Assembly: GCA_036365145.1 (NCBI GenBank)
Contig: JAEOAD010002231.1
Coordinates: 124,001 to 188,000 of the forward strand
Length of the DNA: 64,000 nt
Direction: 5' to 3'
DNA from: Orientallactaga sibirica
Lineage: Eukaryota > Chordata > Mammalia > Rodentia > Dipodidae
Shown: positions 1-11,652 of the stretch, in pieces
How the letters are laid out: every line of letters starts with the position of its first letter
How positions within the stretch are numbered: the first letter of the stretch is position 1
Made by a program: the position numbers and the translations under genes
Notes under the pieces: generated by a model
What the model saw: only the letters and a program-made list of their open reading frames with translations
Told to the model about the DNA's origin: nothing
The model's database searches: none

Positions 1-396
1 CTTCACTTGGTTCATTGAAGGTAGTTGGGTTCTCTTATTACTTTGTGATCGCACTGTCAGCACAACACCATGACTGTCAACACCATGATTTCCCTAAAGC
101 ACATTTTCTTGAAACTTCTCAAATATGTGTTTTCTTTCTTGCTTTTTTGTTTTTTCTTTCTTAAAAGTTACATCTAGAGAGATCTCCACATATGAACATG
201 CACACACAGATGGATCAATACCTTTAAATGGTCCTTCTCTTTAGTTTAATCAAAATCTGCCAGTTAGACAGCATTTGAAGAGTTCACTCTAAGGGAAACA
301 TAGTGACTGCTGGGTGAGGTGCCTGTTCCTCACAACTAGGTACAATATTAGTTATGTGCTACTGTGTGTGACTTACCTTGCTTAAGCCTAGCTATT

Positions 397-595
397 AAAG
401 AGAGAGAGAGAGCAAGAGAGAGAGAAAGAGGAAGAGAGAGAGAGAGAGGCAAAAGAATGGGCATGCCAGGGCCTCTTGCCACTGCAGATGAACTCCATGT
501 GCCACTTTTGCATCTGGCTTTATTTGGGTACTAGGGAGTCACACATGGGCCTACAGGCTTTGAAAGCCTTTAGCCACTGAGCCATCTTCCAGTCC
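397..595 (-). mobile_element. DIP-like SINE, antisense
   Basis: A GA-rich tract leads into gaatgggcatgccagggcctc and ends with a 'ccatcttccagtcc' remnant of the tRNA-like head. It lacks the (TG)n tract and tail seen in the duplicate at 8028-8276, and has a small internal deletion in 'ctccatgtgcc'. Confidence 0.8.
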
Positions 596-869
596 TAGAT
601 ATTGGCTCTTATTGTTCACTTACACTTTATGCCATTCCAGTGGCATGGTATGCAATACTTATTAAATGTGAAGTGAGTGTTGATAATAGATGTGAAAAGA
701 TGTCATTTAGAGAATCTAGTTCCATATAATCATAATTTATAAAGTTAGGATTCATTATACTTATTTTGAGGTTTCCATTTCTCTTCTTAAATTGGAGTCA
801 TGTGGCCTTGGAAAGTTTCAAAGTCCGCTTTCCTTCTCTTCTCTCTTTATTTTATTTGGATAGAGTATA

Positions 870-935
870 GATTGGTGTAGTCTACTCCCATATGCTAGGC
901 AAATGCTTTACCATGACATACATCCCCAGCTCTTC
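870..935 (-). mobile_element. ID/B4-type SINE fragment
   Basis: The string 'atgctaggcaaatgctttacc' followed by 'catccccagctc' is the complement of an ID-like tRNA-derived head. The same fragment recurs in the second duplication copy near 8553-8611. Confidence 0.45.
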
Positions 936-1366
936 TCTTTTCCTTTTGAATTCTTCTTTGAAAAGTGTTGACCAAAGAAATGTATTGCAGAGTTACAAGC
1001 AGACAGATAAGTAAGCAACTTTTGCTTAAAAGACAGAAAAAAAAAATAAGGAACAAGAAAAGTATACCAAAACACATGGATGAGTTTTGTTTCTCTTACC
1101 CTATTCTGACCTAGTTGAAACCTGGATTTCCCCATCTGTGTCTTTAGCTCAGAGGAACTGCTGGCTCACTGAGAGCTGGTGCCAGGTTGATCCTGGCTTC
1201 TTAGGTCCTTGATGAGATTAACTATGCTTCAACTTAGATTTTATACTAAAAACATTTTTGTACAACTATTTAGAATTTAAGGTTACTTGTTTTACATAAT
1301 CACTTATTTTTACCAATGACCAGATGAAAAGATATCCATGCTTTACAAGTTTCAGATTTGAAGCAA
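936..1366. other. No gene seen; duplicated spacer
   Basis: Apart from its place in the segmental duplication, no coding, RNA or repeat signature was recognised here. Confidence 0.5.
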
Positions 1367-1575
1367 GGGCTGGAGAGAAGGCTCAGAGGGGAAAGGCACT
1401 TGCCTGAAAAGCCTAACAACCTGGGTTCAGTTCCCCAGTACCAACATAAAACCAGATGCACAAAGTGGCACATGCATCTGGAGTTCATTTACAGTGGCAA
1501 TAGGCCTTGGCACACCCATTTCCTCTCTTCCATTCATATTCTCTCTGTCCATCCTTGTAAATAAATAAATAAAAG
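1367..1575 (+). mobile_element. DIP-like SINE
   Basis: It starts gggctggagagaaggctcag, carries the tRNA-like B-box region 'ggttcagttcccc' and ends in an (AAAT)n tail. The corresponding copy in the second duplication unit is at 9050-9260. Short ORFs here are SINE-derived. Confidence 0.9.
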
Positions 1576-2299
1576 TATTTTTAAAGTGAAGAAAAATCCA
1601 CTAATGTATACATTTTCAAAATATTAGTTATAATAATATATTAACATCATATAACAATGTTTTCTTTTCTAGAATAGAACAGATGGTTATACTGACAATA
1701 TACAGTTATGCATATTAACTTTTTGTTTATGAGAAATAGACTTAATTTATTGATGTGATCTTGCATAAATTATAATTCTGAAAATCTCCTTTTCATCATT
1801 TTCTATTTCTCATTTAATTTAATAATAATATCTACATGCAAACAATTCCTAAGAATATGTGTAATGGCTGTGCATAGCACTGAACAGTTGTTATCTTATT
1901 TAAATCTCACAATGTTGCATCATCCCGATGCATGTGTGGTATATAGCTGTCCTAGAAAAAAAAATGAAGGTAAATCCCATTTTTATGGCTTCAGTTTTTA
2001 AATCCCAGGAAGACTTTGCAGAAATAGACTGACAAGATGGATATTGGCTCCAACTTGGTCAACCTCAGCTGCATTCTTACAACAAGGGGTAAGAGCAGCT
2101 AATTTGGAATTCTTGTGGCAGAGAGAAGAATGTTGTGTCCGACTCCTTGTCTTTCATGGACAAAGAGCTCAACTTAAGATCTTGAAGCTACTGTTTGATC
2201 TAAGTGGTGGAGACCTACTCCTCTTTCTCTGTCACATCTTTTGTATTACAGTGCTAGTGATTGATAATTAGAAAAGAATAGAAAGTTTCTGAATTTATT
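1576..2299. other. No gene seen; end of duplication copy
   Basis: This is AT-rich sequence shared with 9261-10038. Relative to the second copy it lacks short blocks near 1920, 2035, 2065 and 2100. No coding signature. Confidence 0.5.
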
Positions 2300-3127
2300 C
2301 ATATTTATGTGTGTGAGTTTTCATATATGGTTTCTCAAAATAACCATTCAACTACTTGGCTTGATCCACAAACGTGTATTTGGAAGACATTGTCCTAATT
2401 TTAATTTTTTTTGTTTTCACTGAGTAAATAACTCTAAAATGGGTCTAATAGCTCTAAAATAGCACTATTTGTAGAATAAGAAAAAAGTTCACCAGATGCA
2501 CCCTCTCCACATGCATCTTTTTTCTTTCACATAAAGTAGGGACTTACTTTTGGAGAGTTCCCATAAGTAATGAGGCTCTTATAATGACATCATTAGAGCT
2601 GATACTAGACATCATCAAGTCATTTTCATGGCGAGCCTGTGTTTAGTTTTAGAGGAAGTGAAGATGCTAATGCACCAGCTATTCTTTTATCTTATTCATC
2701 CATGTCTGGTCTATAGGAACTTCTCCCTATGCTCAGTTGAAACAGAATTTCATCCTTTCAAGTATGCTTTGTGGGGCCAGGTATACATCTCCCCTTCACA
2801 CTGATCCCTTTTTGATTTTGTAATGGTGCTTTTCAAGTTGAAGAAATTGAAAGATACTTCTGGAAAGATTTTATTGTTTTTTTTTTAAATGGGCTCTGCT
2901 GTCTTCTCATTAATTCCAGCTTTTATAATGCTATGCCATTATCACTAAGCAACTAAACGAATCGTGAGTATCTGCCCTTCAGATTTTAAAAATCACATAT
3001 TTCCTTGATTCTTGGAAATAATCACACATCCACAGAACTCAAACTGTCTCAGAAGTGAAAAAAGAGAATTTTAATGATAAAGTAGAATGCTTGAAAACAT
3101 AACATTTGGAAATTGAGTTTCAATTTC
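2300..3127. other. No gene or clear repeat seen
   Basis: AT-rich unique-looking sequence with scattered stops in all frames; nothing recognised. Confidence 0.45.
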
Positions 3128-3358
3128 TTTTTTAATATTTTATTTATTTGAGAGCTGGAGAAAGAGGGAGGGAAGGAGGAAGAGGGAGAGAGAATGAGAG
3201 AATGAAAATGGGCACTCCAGGGCCTCAGCCACTGCAAACGAACTCCAGATGCATGCGCCCCCTTGTGCATCTGGCTTATGTGGGTCCTGGAGAATTAAAT
3301 CAGTATCCTTTGGCTTTGCAGAAGAACACCTTTAACTGCTAAGCCATCTCTCCAGCCC
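3128..3358 (-). mobile_element. DIP-like SINE, antisense
   Basis: It begins with a tttatttatttgagag tail complement and purine tract, and ends 'aagccatctctccagccc', the complement of the SINE head. Confidence 0.9.
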
Positions 3359-3785
3359 TTGAGTTTCAATTTTTACTCATTAAATGTAGAAGAAATTCAG
3401 ATGACCTGAAGGGAAGAAGTACAAATATTCCTTTTCTTTAAATTGTGCATATTCTCATGTGTGAAATGAAGATAAACCTTGTCCTTTGACTGGAGAGTGC
3501 TGACCTAGTACATTCTTACTATCATGAATCCTAGGTGTTTATCTTTCAGATGGAGAACTTTGATAACTGAGACACAACCATTAAAAGAATTCTTGGCTGT
3601 GTTCTGTGAGAAATAATCTGATGTTCTATATAGCAATAATACCTTTTTGACAACTGATGGTACCTGGCTTCTGTAATACAGGCATTATACTATGGTCATA
3701 ATCCCCTCCCATAATCCTCCCTTTCCCACCCCTCAAATATCCCTTCTACTGCATCCTATCTTCTTTCCAAGTAGTCTGTCTTGTA

Positions 3786-3996
3786 TTTTTTAATTATTAT
3801 TTTATTTGCAAGCAGAGATATAGAAGAGAGACAGACAGAGAGAGAATGGGCATGCCAGGGCCTCTAGCCATTGCAAACAAACTCCAGATGCATGTGCCCC
3901 TTGTGCATCTGGCTTACATGGGTCCTGGGGAATTGAACCTGGGTCCTTTGGTTTCGTAGGCAAATGCCTTAGCTGCTAAGCCATTTCTCCATCCCC
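3786..3996 (-). mobile_element. DIP-like SINE, antisense, nested in L1
   Basis: It reads from an AT-rich tail complement through 'gaatgggcatgccagggcctc' to 'aagccatttctccatcccc'. L1-like sequence lies on both sides. Confidence 0.9.
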
Positions 3997-4641
3997 TGTC
4001 TAGTATTTTGATGTCATCATTGTTCCCCCAGGCCTATTTTGCAAGTTTTGTGTAGGTAGCATGAGCCACAATGAGGTCATGAACATCAAGACTGCTTGTG
4101 TCTGAAAGACAGTATTGCAAACACTCCTACCCACCCTTTGGTTCTTATATTCTTTCTGTCATCTCTTCTGCAATTGTCCCTGGGCCTTTGAGGGTGTGAT
4201 AGAAATGTTTGCAGTGCTGAACACTCCAGTTCTTCTCAGCACTATGCCGAATTTTGAGTCATCCCAGTGTCCACCACCATCTGAAAAGAGAATCTTCTCT
4301 AACCAAAAGTGAGAGTAGTATTAATATATTGGTATAAACATAAATATTTAGAGGTCAGTTTGGTGGACATAATAGATCCATTTAGCCAGACGACAGCAGT
4401 AATTTTTTCTCTAGGGCTTATGACCTCCCAAACATAGGCTTTTGATTAGGCTTTCAGTACCAGACAGGAATTGCCTCCTGTGGAGTGAGCCTCAAATCCT
4501 ATCAGAGAGAAGTCGGTTTCCCCCACAACAGACATTCCATGGTGTACCACTTGGTACATTTGGCCTGGTTGGTCAGCTATGAAGCTTTCAGGGTCCACAG
4601 TTGATTAAGACCACTGATGACTTTTCTCCCCCAACAGCATA

Positions 4642-5002
4642 TGTAGCCGACAGCTTTAGGTTCTTTGAGATGAACTTCCAGACCAGACACAGTTATGGAG
4701 GAATGGATTTATTGAAGCTTACAGATCCAGAGGAAGTTCCATAATGGCAGAAGAAGCTGGCCTGCCTTCACAGGTCCAAGCAGACAGAGAAGCCACAAGT
4801 CAAAAGCCACACAGCACAGCACACTTCAGGAACTCCAGCTAGGCACACTTTGCATATCTTTAGATTGAAATCTCAAACCCACCACCACACCTTAAGATCA
4901 GCCCAGTGACACTGCCTCCAGCCAAATGCCTGCAGATGCAAACTACAAACTACAAACTAATAAAACACTGAATATATTGGGGGCCATCTATTCAAACTTA
5001 CA
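4642..5002 (-). mobile_element. MaLR-like solo LTR (family A), antisense, nested in L1
   Basis: About 361 bp, starting TGTAGCCGACAGC and ending TTCAAACTTACA. It shares blocks with the copies at 16243-16540, 37422-37592 and 49793-50161, such as 'gaagttccataatggcag' and the complement of 'ttgcatctgcag'. Terminal TG...CA and size fit a solo LTR; no internal retroviral sequence adjoins. Confidence 0.75.
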
Positions 5003-5477
5003 GAATTCATAGCTCTTTCCAGCATCCTGACAAGTAGTTAACAGGGAGGAGGCTTCCAACTCAGCTCCAGCTTGGTTCCTCGGTGATCTACAGCCCACAC
5101 CTGTGAAGTCTTCATCAACAGGGTCTTACCATCTAGTTCTGGTGGGCAACCAAGAACCTTAAGCAGTAGCCTTTAAATACATATATAACTTTAAATCTAG
5201 ATTCTGCATATAAGAAAACATGCAACATTTGACTTTCTGAATCTGGACTATTTCACTTGATATAACAATCTCTAGTTCTATTCTTTTTTTTTCCTACGAA
5301 TGCCATAATTTCATTCTTCTTTACAGCTGAATAAAATTCCATTGTGTATATGCACCACATATACATACCATGTACATGCACCACATCCTTGTACCACGTC
5401 TGGTGATGGGCATCTAGGCTTTCTCCATATCTTGGCTATTCTGGGCAGCACAGAACCACATCCTTATATTGAAGCTT

Positions 5478-5745
5478 GTGATGTCAGCTTTTTGTTACTG
5501 ACCAGGTACTTGAGACAACTTAAAGGAGGAAAGGTTTATTTTGTCACCTGGTTTCAGTCCATGGCCAGTGGTTCAGTTGTTCATTATTTCTGCAACAAGG
5601 AAGAGCATCATGACAGAGAAGGTCTGGAGAGGGATGGGTGGGGCGAGGAAGAAAGGAGCGGTCAGAAAGAAAGATTGATGACTCTGGGAAACATATCTGT
5701 TTCAGACTATAACAGAGAAGTACCCTTTCCTCTTTGCCACAGTTG
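5478..5745 (-). mobile_element. MTE/ORR1-type MaLR LTR remnant, antisense
   Basis: The string 'gttactgaccaggtacttg' followed by 'aaaggtttattttg' resembles the complement of the 3' end of rodent MaLR LTRs. It is strongly diverged and its right edge is unclear. The 155-residue ORF across it is not supported as a gene. Confidence 0.4.
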
Positions 5746-6300
5746 TGTATCAGTCCAGATCTTTGTTTTCTCCAGCTTGCGGTGGCTTCAAATTCATCTG
5801 TGTAGCTAACCCTTGCTCTAGGTTGAGACAAGAGTGATCATAATGTCTGATGATCATAACAACTTGGGACAATGTTTATCTTCTGTATTAGACTCCAAAC
5901 TTCCTGAGGTCCAGGGGCTATGTTTGTCTTTTTAGCCCCTGCATAAGTATCATCCAACCAATGCAAGAATAGTTGTGTGACTTTTCCTGGTGGGGGGGGA
6001 TGTGAATCAACATCTATTCATCCTTGTTAGGGCACCGATGACAGACCAAAGGAACAATTCCACCCAAGTCTAGCTTAGTGAACCAGTGAGGTTCTTGGGG
6101 TTACTTATAGGACCATGGTGAGAGAATACGTAACAGGAGCATGGATGATGCAAAGGCAGCTGCATTGCTGAAAAGGACCCCTTCCCCATCAGCCAGCAAA
6201 GGTGGTTCTGAAAGCTTCAGTCCTGGAGCATCTTGTTCATCTTGCAGTCCACTCCACTGGAGAGAGGCTACACTCCTCAGAAATTTCTTATCATGTCTAT

Positions 6301-6417
6301 TTATCTATTTTTTTTTATTTGAGAGAGACCGAGAGACATGGGACCTGGAGATTTGAACAAGCATTTTTTAGGCTTTACAGATACGTGCCTTAACTGCTAA
6401 GCCATCTGTCCAGCCCT
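6301..6417 (-). mobile_element. Internally deleted DIP-like SINE, antisense
   Basis: The tail and purine tract run straight into 'atgggacctggagatttgaac' and then 'taagccatctgtccagcc'. The central part of the element is missing. Confidence 0.75.
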
Positions 6418-6516
6418 TTTACTGCTTTTAAAAAACCTGGGGATGACTCTTATCAACCTTGAGTTTTCTGAGCTTTCCTATCCTTGTAAGTTCTGTTAGC
6501 TTCCAAAATCTTAGGA

Positions 6517-6621
6517 TTTTTTTTCTTTTTTCAAGGTAGGTTCTCATTCTAGCCCAGGCTGGTCTTGAACTCACAGCAATCCTCCTGAGTGCTGAGAGTA
6601 AAGGCTTACACTACTTCCCGA
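6517..6621 (-). mobile_element. B1 SINE fragment, antisense
   Basis: Contains 'tcaaggtaggttctcattc', 'agcccaggctgg' and 'cttgaactcacagcaatcc'; both internal blocks and the end are diverged. Confidence 0.75.
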
Positions 6622-6798
6622 TTTTTATGAATTTTCCTGTTTCTCCAAAAGAGCATGTTTCAATCTGTAGCCAAATGACACACATGTCCAGCATTTTTTT
6701 TTTTTTTGTTAAACAAATGATAGAGTGGTGAGCTCACAGCCTGATATACAGTAGGCATTCCTGAATGGCAGCTCTCTTCATTATATGGCATTAGTTCA

Positions 6799-6832
<34 letters not shown>
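6799..6832 (+). repeat. (CA)n microsatellite
   Basis: An uninterrupted run of CA dinucleotides, about 16 units. Confidence 0.95.
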
Positions 6833-6833
<1 letters not shown>

Positions 6834-7600
6834 CAGTCAACATGAGTAACACAGTCTTGCTGTCTGTAAGAATAGACTTACAATGAAGACAGTGATAGGA
6901 AGGATACAGTCTACTTATTTATTGAAACTATTGAAAGTGTGTAAGTTGGCTGCCTACCCAAGCTGGAAAATAATCTTATAAATAAATATGTTCCAGTGCT
7001 GTTGAGACTTAAGTTTGAATGAGCTTTCTGTGTAGTGGAGCTGGTAGAAAAGTCCATGTGTGCTGATATATTAGTGGCCCATATAATTTGAACATGCACA
7101 GAGGTTATGGTAAGCAAATGTTTAAGTTATTACTATTTAATGCATATGTGTGGCACTGAGGGCTCACATTATACCTTGGTACACTGGTGTATTTTAAAAG
7201 TAGATGTGGTTCCTTGCCAGGTGGAGCTACAAGTTCTGATTTAGGAATGGTCATGGCTGGTTTAGGTTTTGCTAAACCTAAGACTTACTTCAAAGCCCTT
7301 CCAGGCACCCTGGCATATGTTGGATCTTTGGTATTAACGGTGAAGGAGATGGTGAAGTGAGAGGCACTGAGGAGTGTGAAATGTGGGCAGTGGCTGAAAC
7401 GGACTGACATTCAGCTGCTGGTTTCCAGTCGCTGCTTCCTCTCCAAAGGAAATAGTGTCTGCTGAAGGAAAACAACCCAGGGAGCCAGAAAAGCACAGCC
7501 TGTGACATCTACATCACTTCCAATGACTGAAATGCTAAGAACTGAGAAGTTAGCCTCCTAAACAGTTTCTCTCTGATAAGCTCTGTCTCAGGAACAGCTA
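6833..7600. other. No gene seen
   Basis: Unique-looking sequence between the CA repeat and the second copy of the duplicated block. The ORFs are short and lack recognisable domains. Confidence 0.45.
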
Positions 7601-8027
7601 CTTCACTTGGTTCATTGAAGGTAGTTGGGTTCTCTTATTACTTTGTGATCGCACTGTCAGCACAACAAAAGAACAGTACTCCATAGACTGTCAACACCAT
7701 GATTTCCCTAAAGCACATTTTCTTGAAACTTCTCAAATGTGTTTTCTTTCTTGCTTTTTTTGTTTTTTCTTTCTTAAAAGTTAGATCTAGAGAGATCTCC
7801 ACATATGAACATGCACACACAGATTGGATCAATACCTTTAAATGGTCCTTCTCTTTAGTTTAATCAAAATCTGCCAGTTAGACAGCATTTGAAGAGTTCA
7901 CTCTAAGGGAAACATAGTGACTGCTGGGTGAGGTGCCTGTTCCTCACAACTAGGTACAATATTAGTTATGTGCTACTGTGTGTGACTTACCTTGCTTAAG
8001 CCTAGCTATTGGCTTTGTTGTTAAAAA

Positions 8028-8039
8028 TGTTTTTGTTTA

Positions 8040-8089
<50 letters not shown>

Positions 8090-8276
8090 CAAGAGAGAGA
8101 GAAAGAGGGAGAGAGAGAGGCAAAAAGAATGGGCATGCCAGGGCCTCTTGCCACTGCAGATGAACTCCAGATGTATGTGCCACTTTGTGCATCTGGCTTT
8201 ATTTGGGTACTAGGGAGTCACACATGGGCCTACAGGCTTTGAAAGCCTTTAGCCACTGAGCCATCTTCCAGTCCTA
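8028..8276 (-). mobile_element. DIP-like SINE with embedded (TG)n, antisense
   Basis: It runs from 'tttttgtttatttg' through a TG tract at about 8041-8078 and GA-rich sequence to 'gaatgggcatgccagggcc' and 'ccatcttccagtcc'. The copy at 397-595 lacks the TG tract. Confidence 0.85.
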
Positions 8277-9049
8277 GATATTGGCTCTTATTGTTCACTT
8301 ACACTTTATGTCATTCCAGTGGCATGGTATGCAATATTTATTAAATGTGAAGTGAGTGTTGATAATAGATGTGAAAAGATGTCATTTAGAGAATCTAGTT
8401 CCATATAATCATAATTTATAAAGTTAGGATTCATTATACTTATTTTGAGGTTTCCATTTCTCTTCTTAAATTGGAGTCATGTGGCCTTGGGAAGTTTCAA
8501 AGTCCGCTTTCCTTCTCTTCTCTCTTTATTTTATTTGGATAGAGTATAGATTGGTGTAGTCTACTCCCATATGCTAGGAAAATGCTTTACCATGAGATAC
8601 ATCCCCAGCTCTTCTCTTTTCCTTTTGAATTCTTCTTTGAAAAGTGTTGACCAAAGAATTGTATTGCAGAGTTACAAGCAGACAGATAAATGAGTAAGCA
8701 ACTTTTGCTTAAAAGACAGAAAAAAAAAATAAGGAACAAGAAAAGTATACCAAAACACATGGATGAGTTTTGTTTCTCTTACCCTATTCTGACCTAGTTG
8801 AAACCTGGATTTCCCCATCTGTGTCTTTAGCTCAGAGGAACTGCTGGCTCACTGAGAGCTGGTGCCAGGTTGAACCTGGCTTCTTAGGTCCTTGATGAGA
8901 TTAACTATGCTTCATCTTAGATTTTATACTAAAAATATTTTTGTACAACTATCTAGAGTTTAAGGTTACTTGTTTTACATAATCACTTATTTTTACCAAT
9001 GACCAGATGAAAAGATATCCATGCTTTACAAGTTTCAGATTTGAAGCAA

Positions 9050-9260
9050 GGGCTGGAGAGAAGGCTCAGAGGGGAAAGGCACTTGCCTGAAAAGCCTAAC
9101 AACCTGGGTTCAGTTCCCCAGTACCAACATAAAACCAGATGCACAAAGTGGCACATGCATCTGGAGTTCATTTACAGTGGCAATAGGCCTTGGCACACCC
9201 ATTTCCTCTCTCTCATTCAGATTCTCTCTCTCCATCCTTGCAAATAAATAAATAAAAATA
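9050..9260 (+). mobile_element. DIP-like SINE (duplicate of 1367-1575)
   Basis: Same insertion as in the first duplication copy, with the same 'gagaaggctcagaggggaa' head variant. It therefore predates the duplication. Confidence 0.9.
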
Positions 9261-10106
9261 TTTTTAAATGAAGAAAAATCCACTAATGTATACATTTTCA
9301 AAATATTAGTTATAATAATAATATATTAATATCATATAACAATGTTTTCTCTTCTAGAATAGAACAGATGGTTATACTGACAATATACAGTTATACATAT
9401 TAACTTTTTGTTTATGAGAAATAGACTTAATTTATTGATGTGATCTTGCATAAATTATAATTCTGAAAATCTCCTTTTCATCATTTTGTATTTCTCATTT
9501 AATTTAATAATAAAATCTACATGCAAACAATTCCTAAGAATATGTGTAATGGCTGTGCATAGCACTGAACAGTTGTTATCTTATTTAAATCTCACAATGT
9601 TAAAGAGAGCATCATCCGGGGACATACGATGCATGTGTGGTATATAGCTGTCCTAGAAAAAAATGAAGGTAAATCCCATTTTTATGGCTTCAGTTTTTAA
9701 ATCCCAGGAAGACTTTGCAGAAATAGACTGACAAGAGGGACAGGTGGATATTGGCTCCAACTTGGTGACAAGTTTTCAACCTCAGCTGCATTCTTACAAC
9801 AAGGGGTAAGAGCAGCTGGCAGCCAGGAGCCACTGTGCTACAGATGGAATTCTTGTGGCAGAGAGAAGAATGTTGTGTCCGACTCCTTGTGCTTCATGGA
9901 CAAAGGCTCAATTTAAGAGCTTGAAGCTACTGTTTGATCTAAATGGTGGAGGTCTACTTCTCTTTCTTTGTCACATCTTTTGTATTACAGTGCTAGTGAT
10001 TGATAATTAGAAAAGAATAGAAAGTTTCTGAATTTATTGCTAGTTACTGGCATCTTTTAGTATGTTCTTCTAATGGTCCACCCTTCACAATTACAAGATT
10101 TGTGGT

Positions 10107-10347
10107 GGGCTGGAGAGATGGCTTAATGGTTAAGGCACCTGCCTGCTAAGCCTAAGAATGTTGGTTCCAATCTCCAGGTTCCATGTTTATCCAGATGCAA
10201 ATTGATGCAAGGGTGCAATGCCACACTTGCCCACAAGGGGGTGCACACATCTGGAGTTCGTTCACAGTGGCTGAGAGGCTGCTGGCATGCCCATTCTCTA
10301 TCTGTCTTCTTCCCCCTCTCTCTCTGTTTCTCTCTGTGTCTCTCTCC
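10107..10347 (+). mobile_element. DIP-like SINE, long subfamily
   Basis: Head gggctggagagatggcttaa. It carries the extra internal block 'gcaagggtgcaatgccacac' that separates the long form from the standard one. It lies 69 bp beyond the duplication border. Confidence 0.9.
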
Positions 10348-10443
10348 AAAAAAAAAGAAAAGAAAAGAAAGAGAAAGAAAAGAAAAGAAAAGAAAAGAAA
10401 AGAAAAGAAAAGAAAAGAAAAGAAAAGAAAAGAAAAGAAAAGA
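10348..10443 (+). repeat. (AAAAG)n microsatellite grown from SINE tail
   Basis: About 18 pentamer units follow directly on the A-tail of the SINE at 10107-10347. The lysine-rich ORFs translated from it are artefacts. Confidence 0.95.
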
Positions 10444-11163
10444 TTTGGGGTAAGAGTATTAATAGAGGTTCACAGGTTATACATCACATGAGCAAACTGT
10501 TAAATAGAAGATGTCATTTCTCGGAACCTGGAGTTTCCAACCAGGTATGGAGATGTAAAGAGAGCCAGTGTCCTTCTCCTTCCATCGCTGGTTCCATTTC
10601 ACACTGTAAGGGCTTCTTGTGCACATCTGTGGACACTCCAATTCACATGAACACATCCTTGCTGACAGCTGCCCCTTGGTTATCTGTAGGTCTAGAAGCT
10701 CCAAAGGTAGGTGAAGAACTGTTTGGGGCAAGGAGTTCTGGACTCTTGGCATTTGGAAAGTGGTCCAGAAGGCATGGGGCAAGCTATGCATGGGTGCCTC
10801 CCTTTTGCCAGGCAGTCTATTTGCAGCATGAAGAGTGAGGTAGGGGCAAAATGGAGTTCTCTGTAGCCCAGCATCTTAACCGGGTTTGTGACCTCATTTG
10901 GGGTCATGTAAGTGAAGGTGGAAGTTGTGAAAAATTTAACAACACTGAAAGTTTTCTGCATCTGCAACAATCAACAATTAATTCAAGTTAAAGATATAAT
11001 GAGTCAGACATGCTTCTGGCAGTGTTTGCCCATGTTGTATCATACAACTTTACTACCACCTTGGTTCTAAACATACAACATATCTACTTTGCAATGTGCA
11101 TGCCATCATGCCACACAGCACCAACAAATGCTTGCTGGAATGGCTCAACACAGATTCTGTTAA
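10444..11163. other. No gene seen
   Basis: Unique-looking sequence. A 183-residue ORF runs into it from the AAAAG repeat but has no recognisable domain. Confidence 0.45.
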
Positions 11164-11185
11164 GAATTACAGCATTTGGGGTGGG

Positions 11186-11430
11186 GGGCTGGAGAGATGG
11201 CTTAGTAGTTAAGCACTTGCCTGTGAAGCCTAAGGACCCTGGTTCAAGGCTCGATTCCCTAGTACCCATGTACAGATACACAAGGGGGTGCATGCATCTG
11301 GAATTCATTTGCAGTGGCTGGAGGCCCTGGTGTGCCCATTCTCTCTCTCTTTCTTTCTCTCTCTCCCTCTCTTTCTCTCTCTGACTCTTTCTCTCTGCCT
11401 ATTGCTCTCAAATAAATAAAAAAAAATAAA
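11186..11430 (+). mobile_element. DIP-like SINE, 5' part of a composite insertion
   Basis: Head gggctggagagatggcttag and 'ccctggttcaaggctcg', followed by a CT-rich region and AAATAAATAAAAAAA tail. The 14-mer gaattacagcattt lies upstream at 11164-11177 and again only after the following B1, at 11639-11652. Confidence 0.9.
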
Positions 11431-11440
11431 ACCAACAGAG

Positions 11441-11503
11441 TAAATGCCAAGTCAGTTTGGGCCAGAGTAAGACCCTACCTCAAAAAAAAAAAAAAAAAAA
11501 AAT
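11441..11503 (+). mobile_element. 5'-truncated B1 3' end
   Basis: Only 'gggccagagtaagaccctac' and an A-run remain, between the DIP tail and the next B1. Confidence 0.7.
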
Positions 11504-11504
11504 T

Positions 11505-11637
11505 GCCGGGCGTGGTGGCGCACGCCTTTAATCCTAGCACTGGGAGGATCGCCATAAGTTCAAGGCCACCCTGAGACTACATAGTGAGTTCCAGGTCAGC
11601 CTGGGCTAGAGTGAGACCCTAAAAAAAAAAAAAAAAA
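11505..11637 (+). mobile_element. B1 SINE
   Basis: It begins gccgggcgtggtggcgcacg, keeps the body 'gagactacatagtgagttcc' and ends in an A-run. Confidence 0.95.
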
Positions 11638-11652
11638 TGAATTACAGCATTT

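Larger units (their letters stand above)
1..2299 (+). repeat. End of first copy of a tandem segmental duplication
   Basis: The sequence from base 1 matches 7601 onward almost continuously until both copies reach the shared string gaaagtttctgaatttatt, ending at 2299 and 10038. The offset is 7600 at the start and 7739 at the end because this copy lacks several short blocks present in the other. If it is a head-to-tail duplication, the unit is about 7.74 kb, the junction lies at 2299/2300 and the rest of this copy lies upstream of the window. It contains no recognisable gene. Confidence 0.85.
3665..5477 (-). mobile_element. Rodent L1 3' region, antisense and interrupted
   Basis: Segments 3665-3785, 3997-4641 and 5003-5477 resemble antisense rodent L1 (Lx-type) 3' sequence. 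Examples are 'gtgctgaacactccagttc', 'gaaaagagaatcttctct' and 'aaaattccattgtgtatatg'. The element is split by a DIP SINE at 3786-3996 and an LTR at 4642-5002. No ORF survives. Assignment is from memory of L1 consensus motifs. Confidence 0.65.
2300..10038 (+). repeat. Second (complete) unit of the segmental duplication
   Basis: The last 2.4 kb (7601-10038) aligns with 1-2299. By the geometry of a head-to-tail duplication, the unit should begin at about 2300. It carries L1, MaLR and SINE fragments but no gene. Its 3' border is sharp: copies diverge immediately after the shared gaatttatt. Confidence 0.65.

Noticed and set aside
1367..1460. A/B-box-like tRNA signals inside DIP SINEs as independent tRNA genes
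   Set aside because: The same head occurs in dozens of copies with SINE bodies and tails; it is the SINE's own RNA polymerase III promoter.
5342..5809. 155-codon ORF, plus strand
   Set aside because: It crosses antisense L1 and MaLR remnants and has no domain signature.
10183..10491. Lysine/arginine-rich ORFs of 83-183 codons
   Set aside because: They are translations of the SINE CT-rich region and the (AAAAG)n tail.
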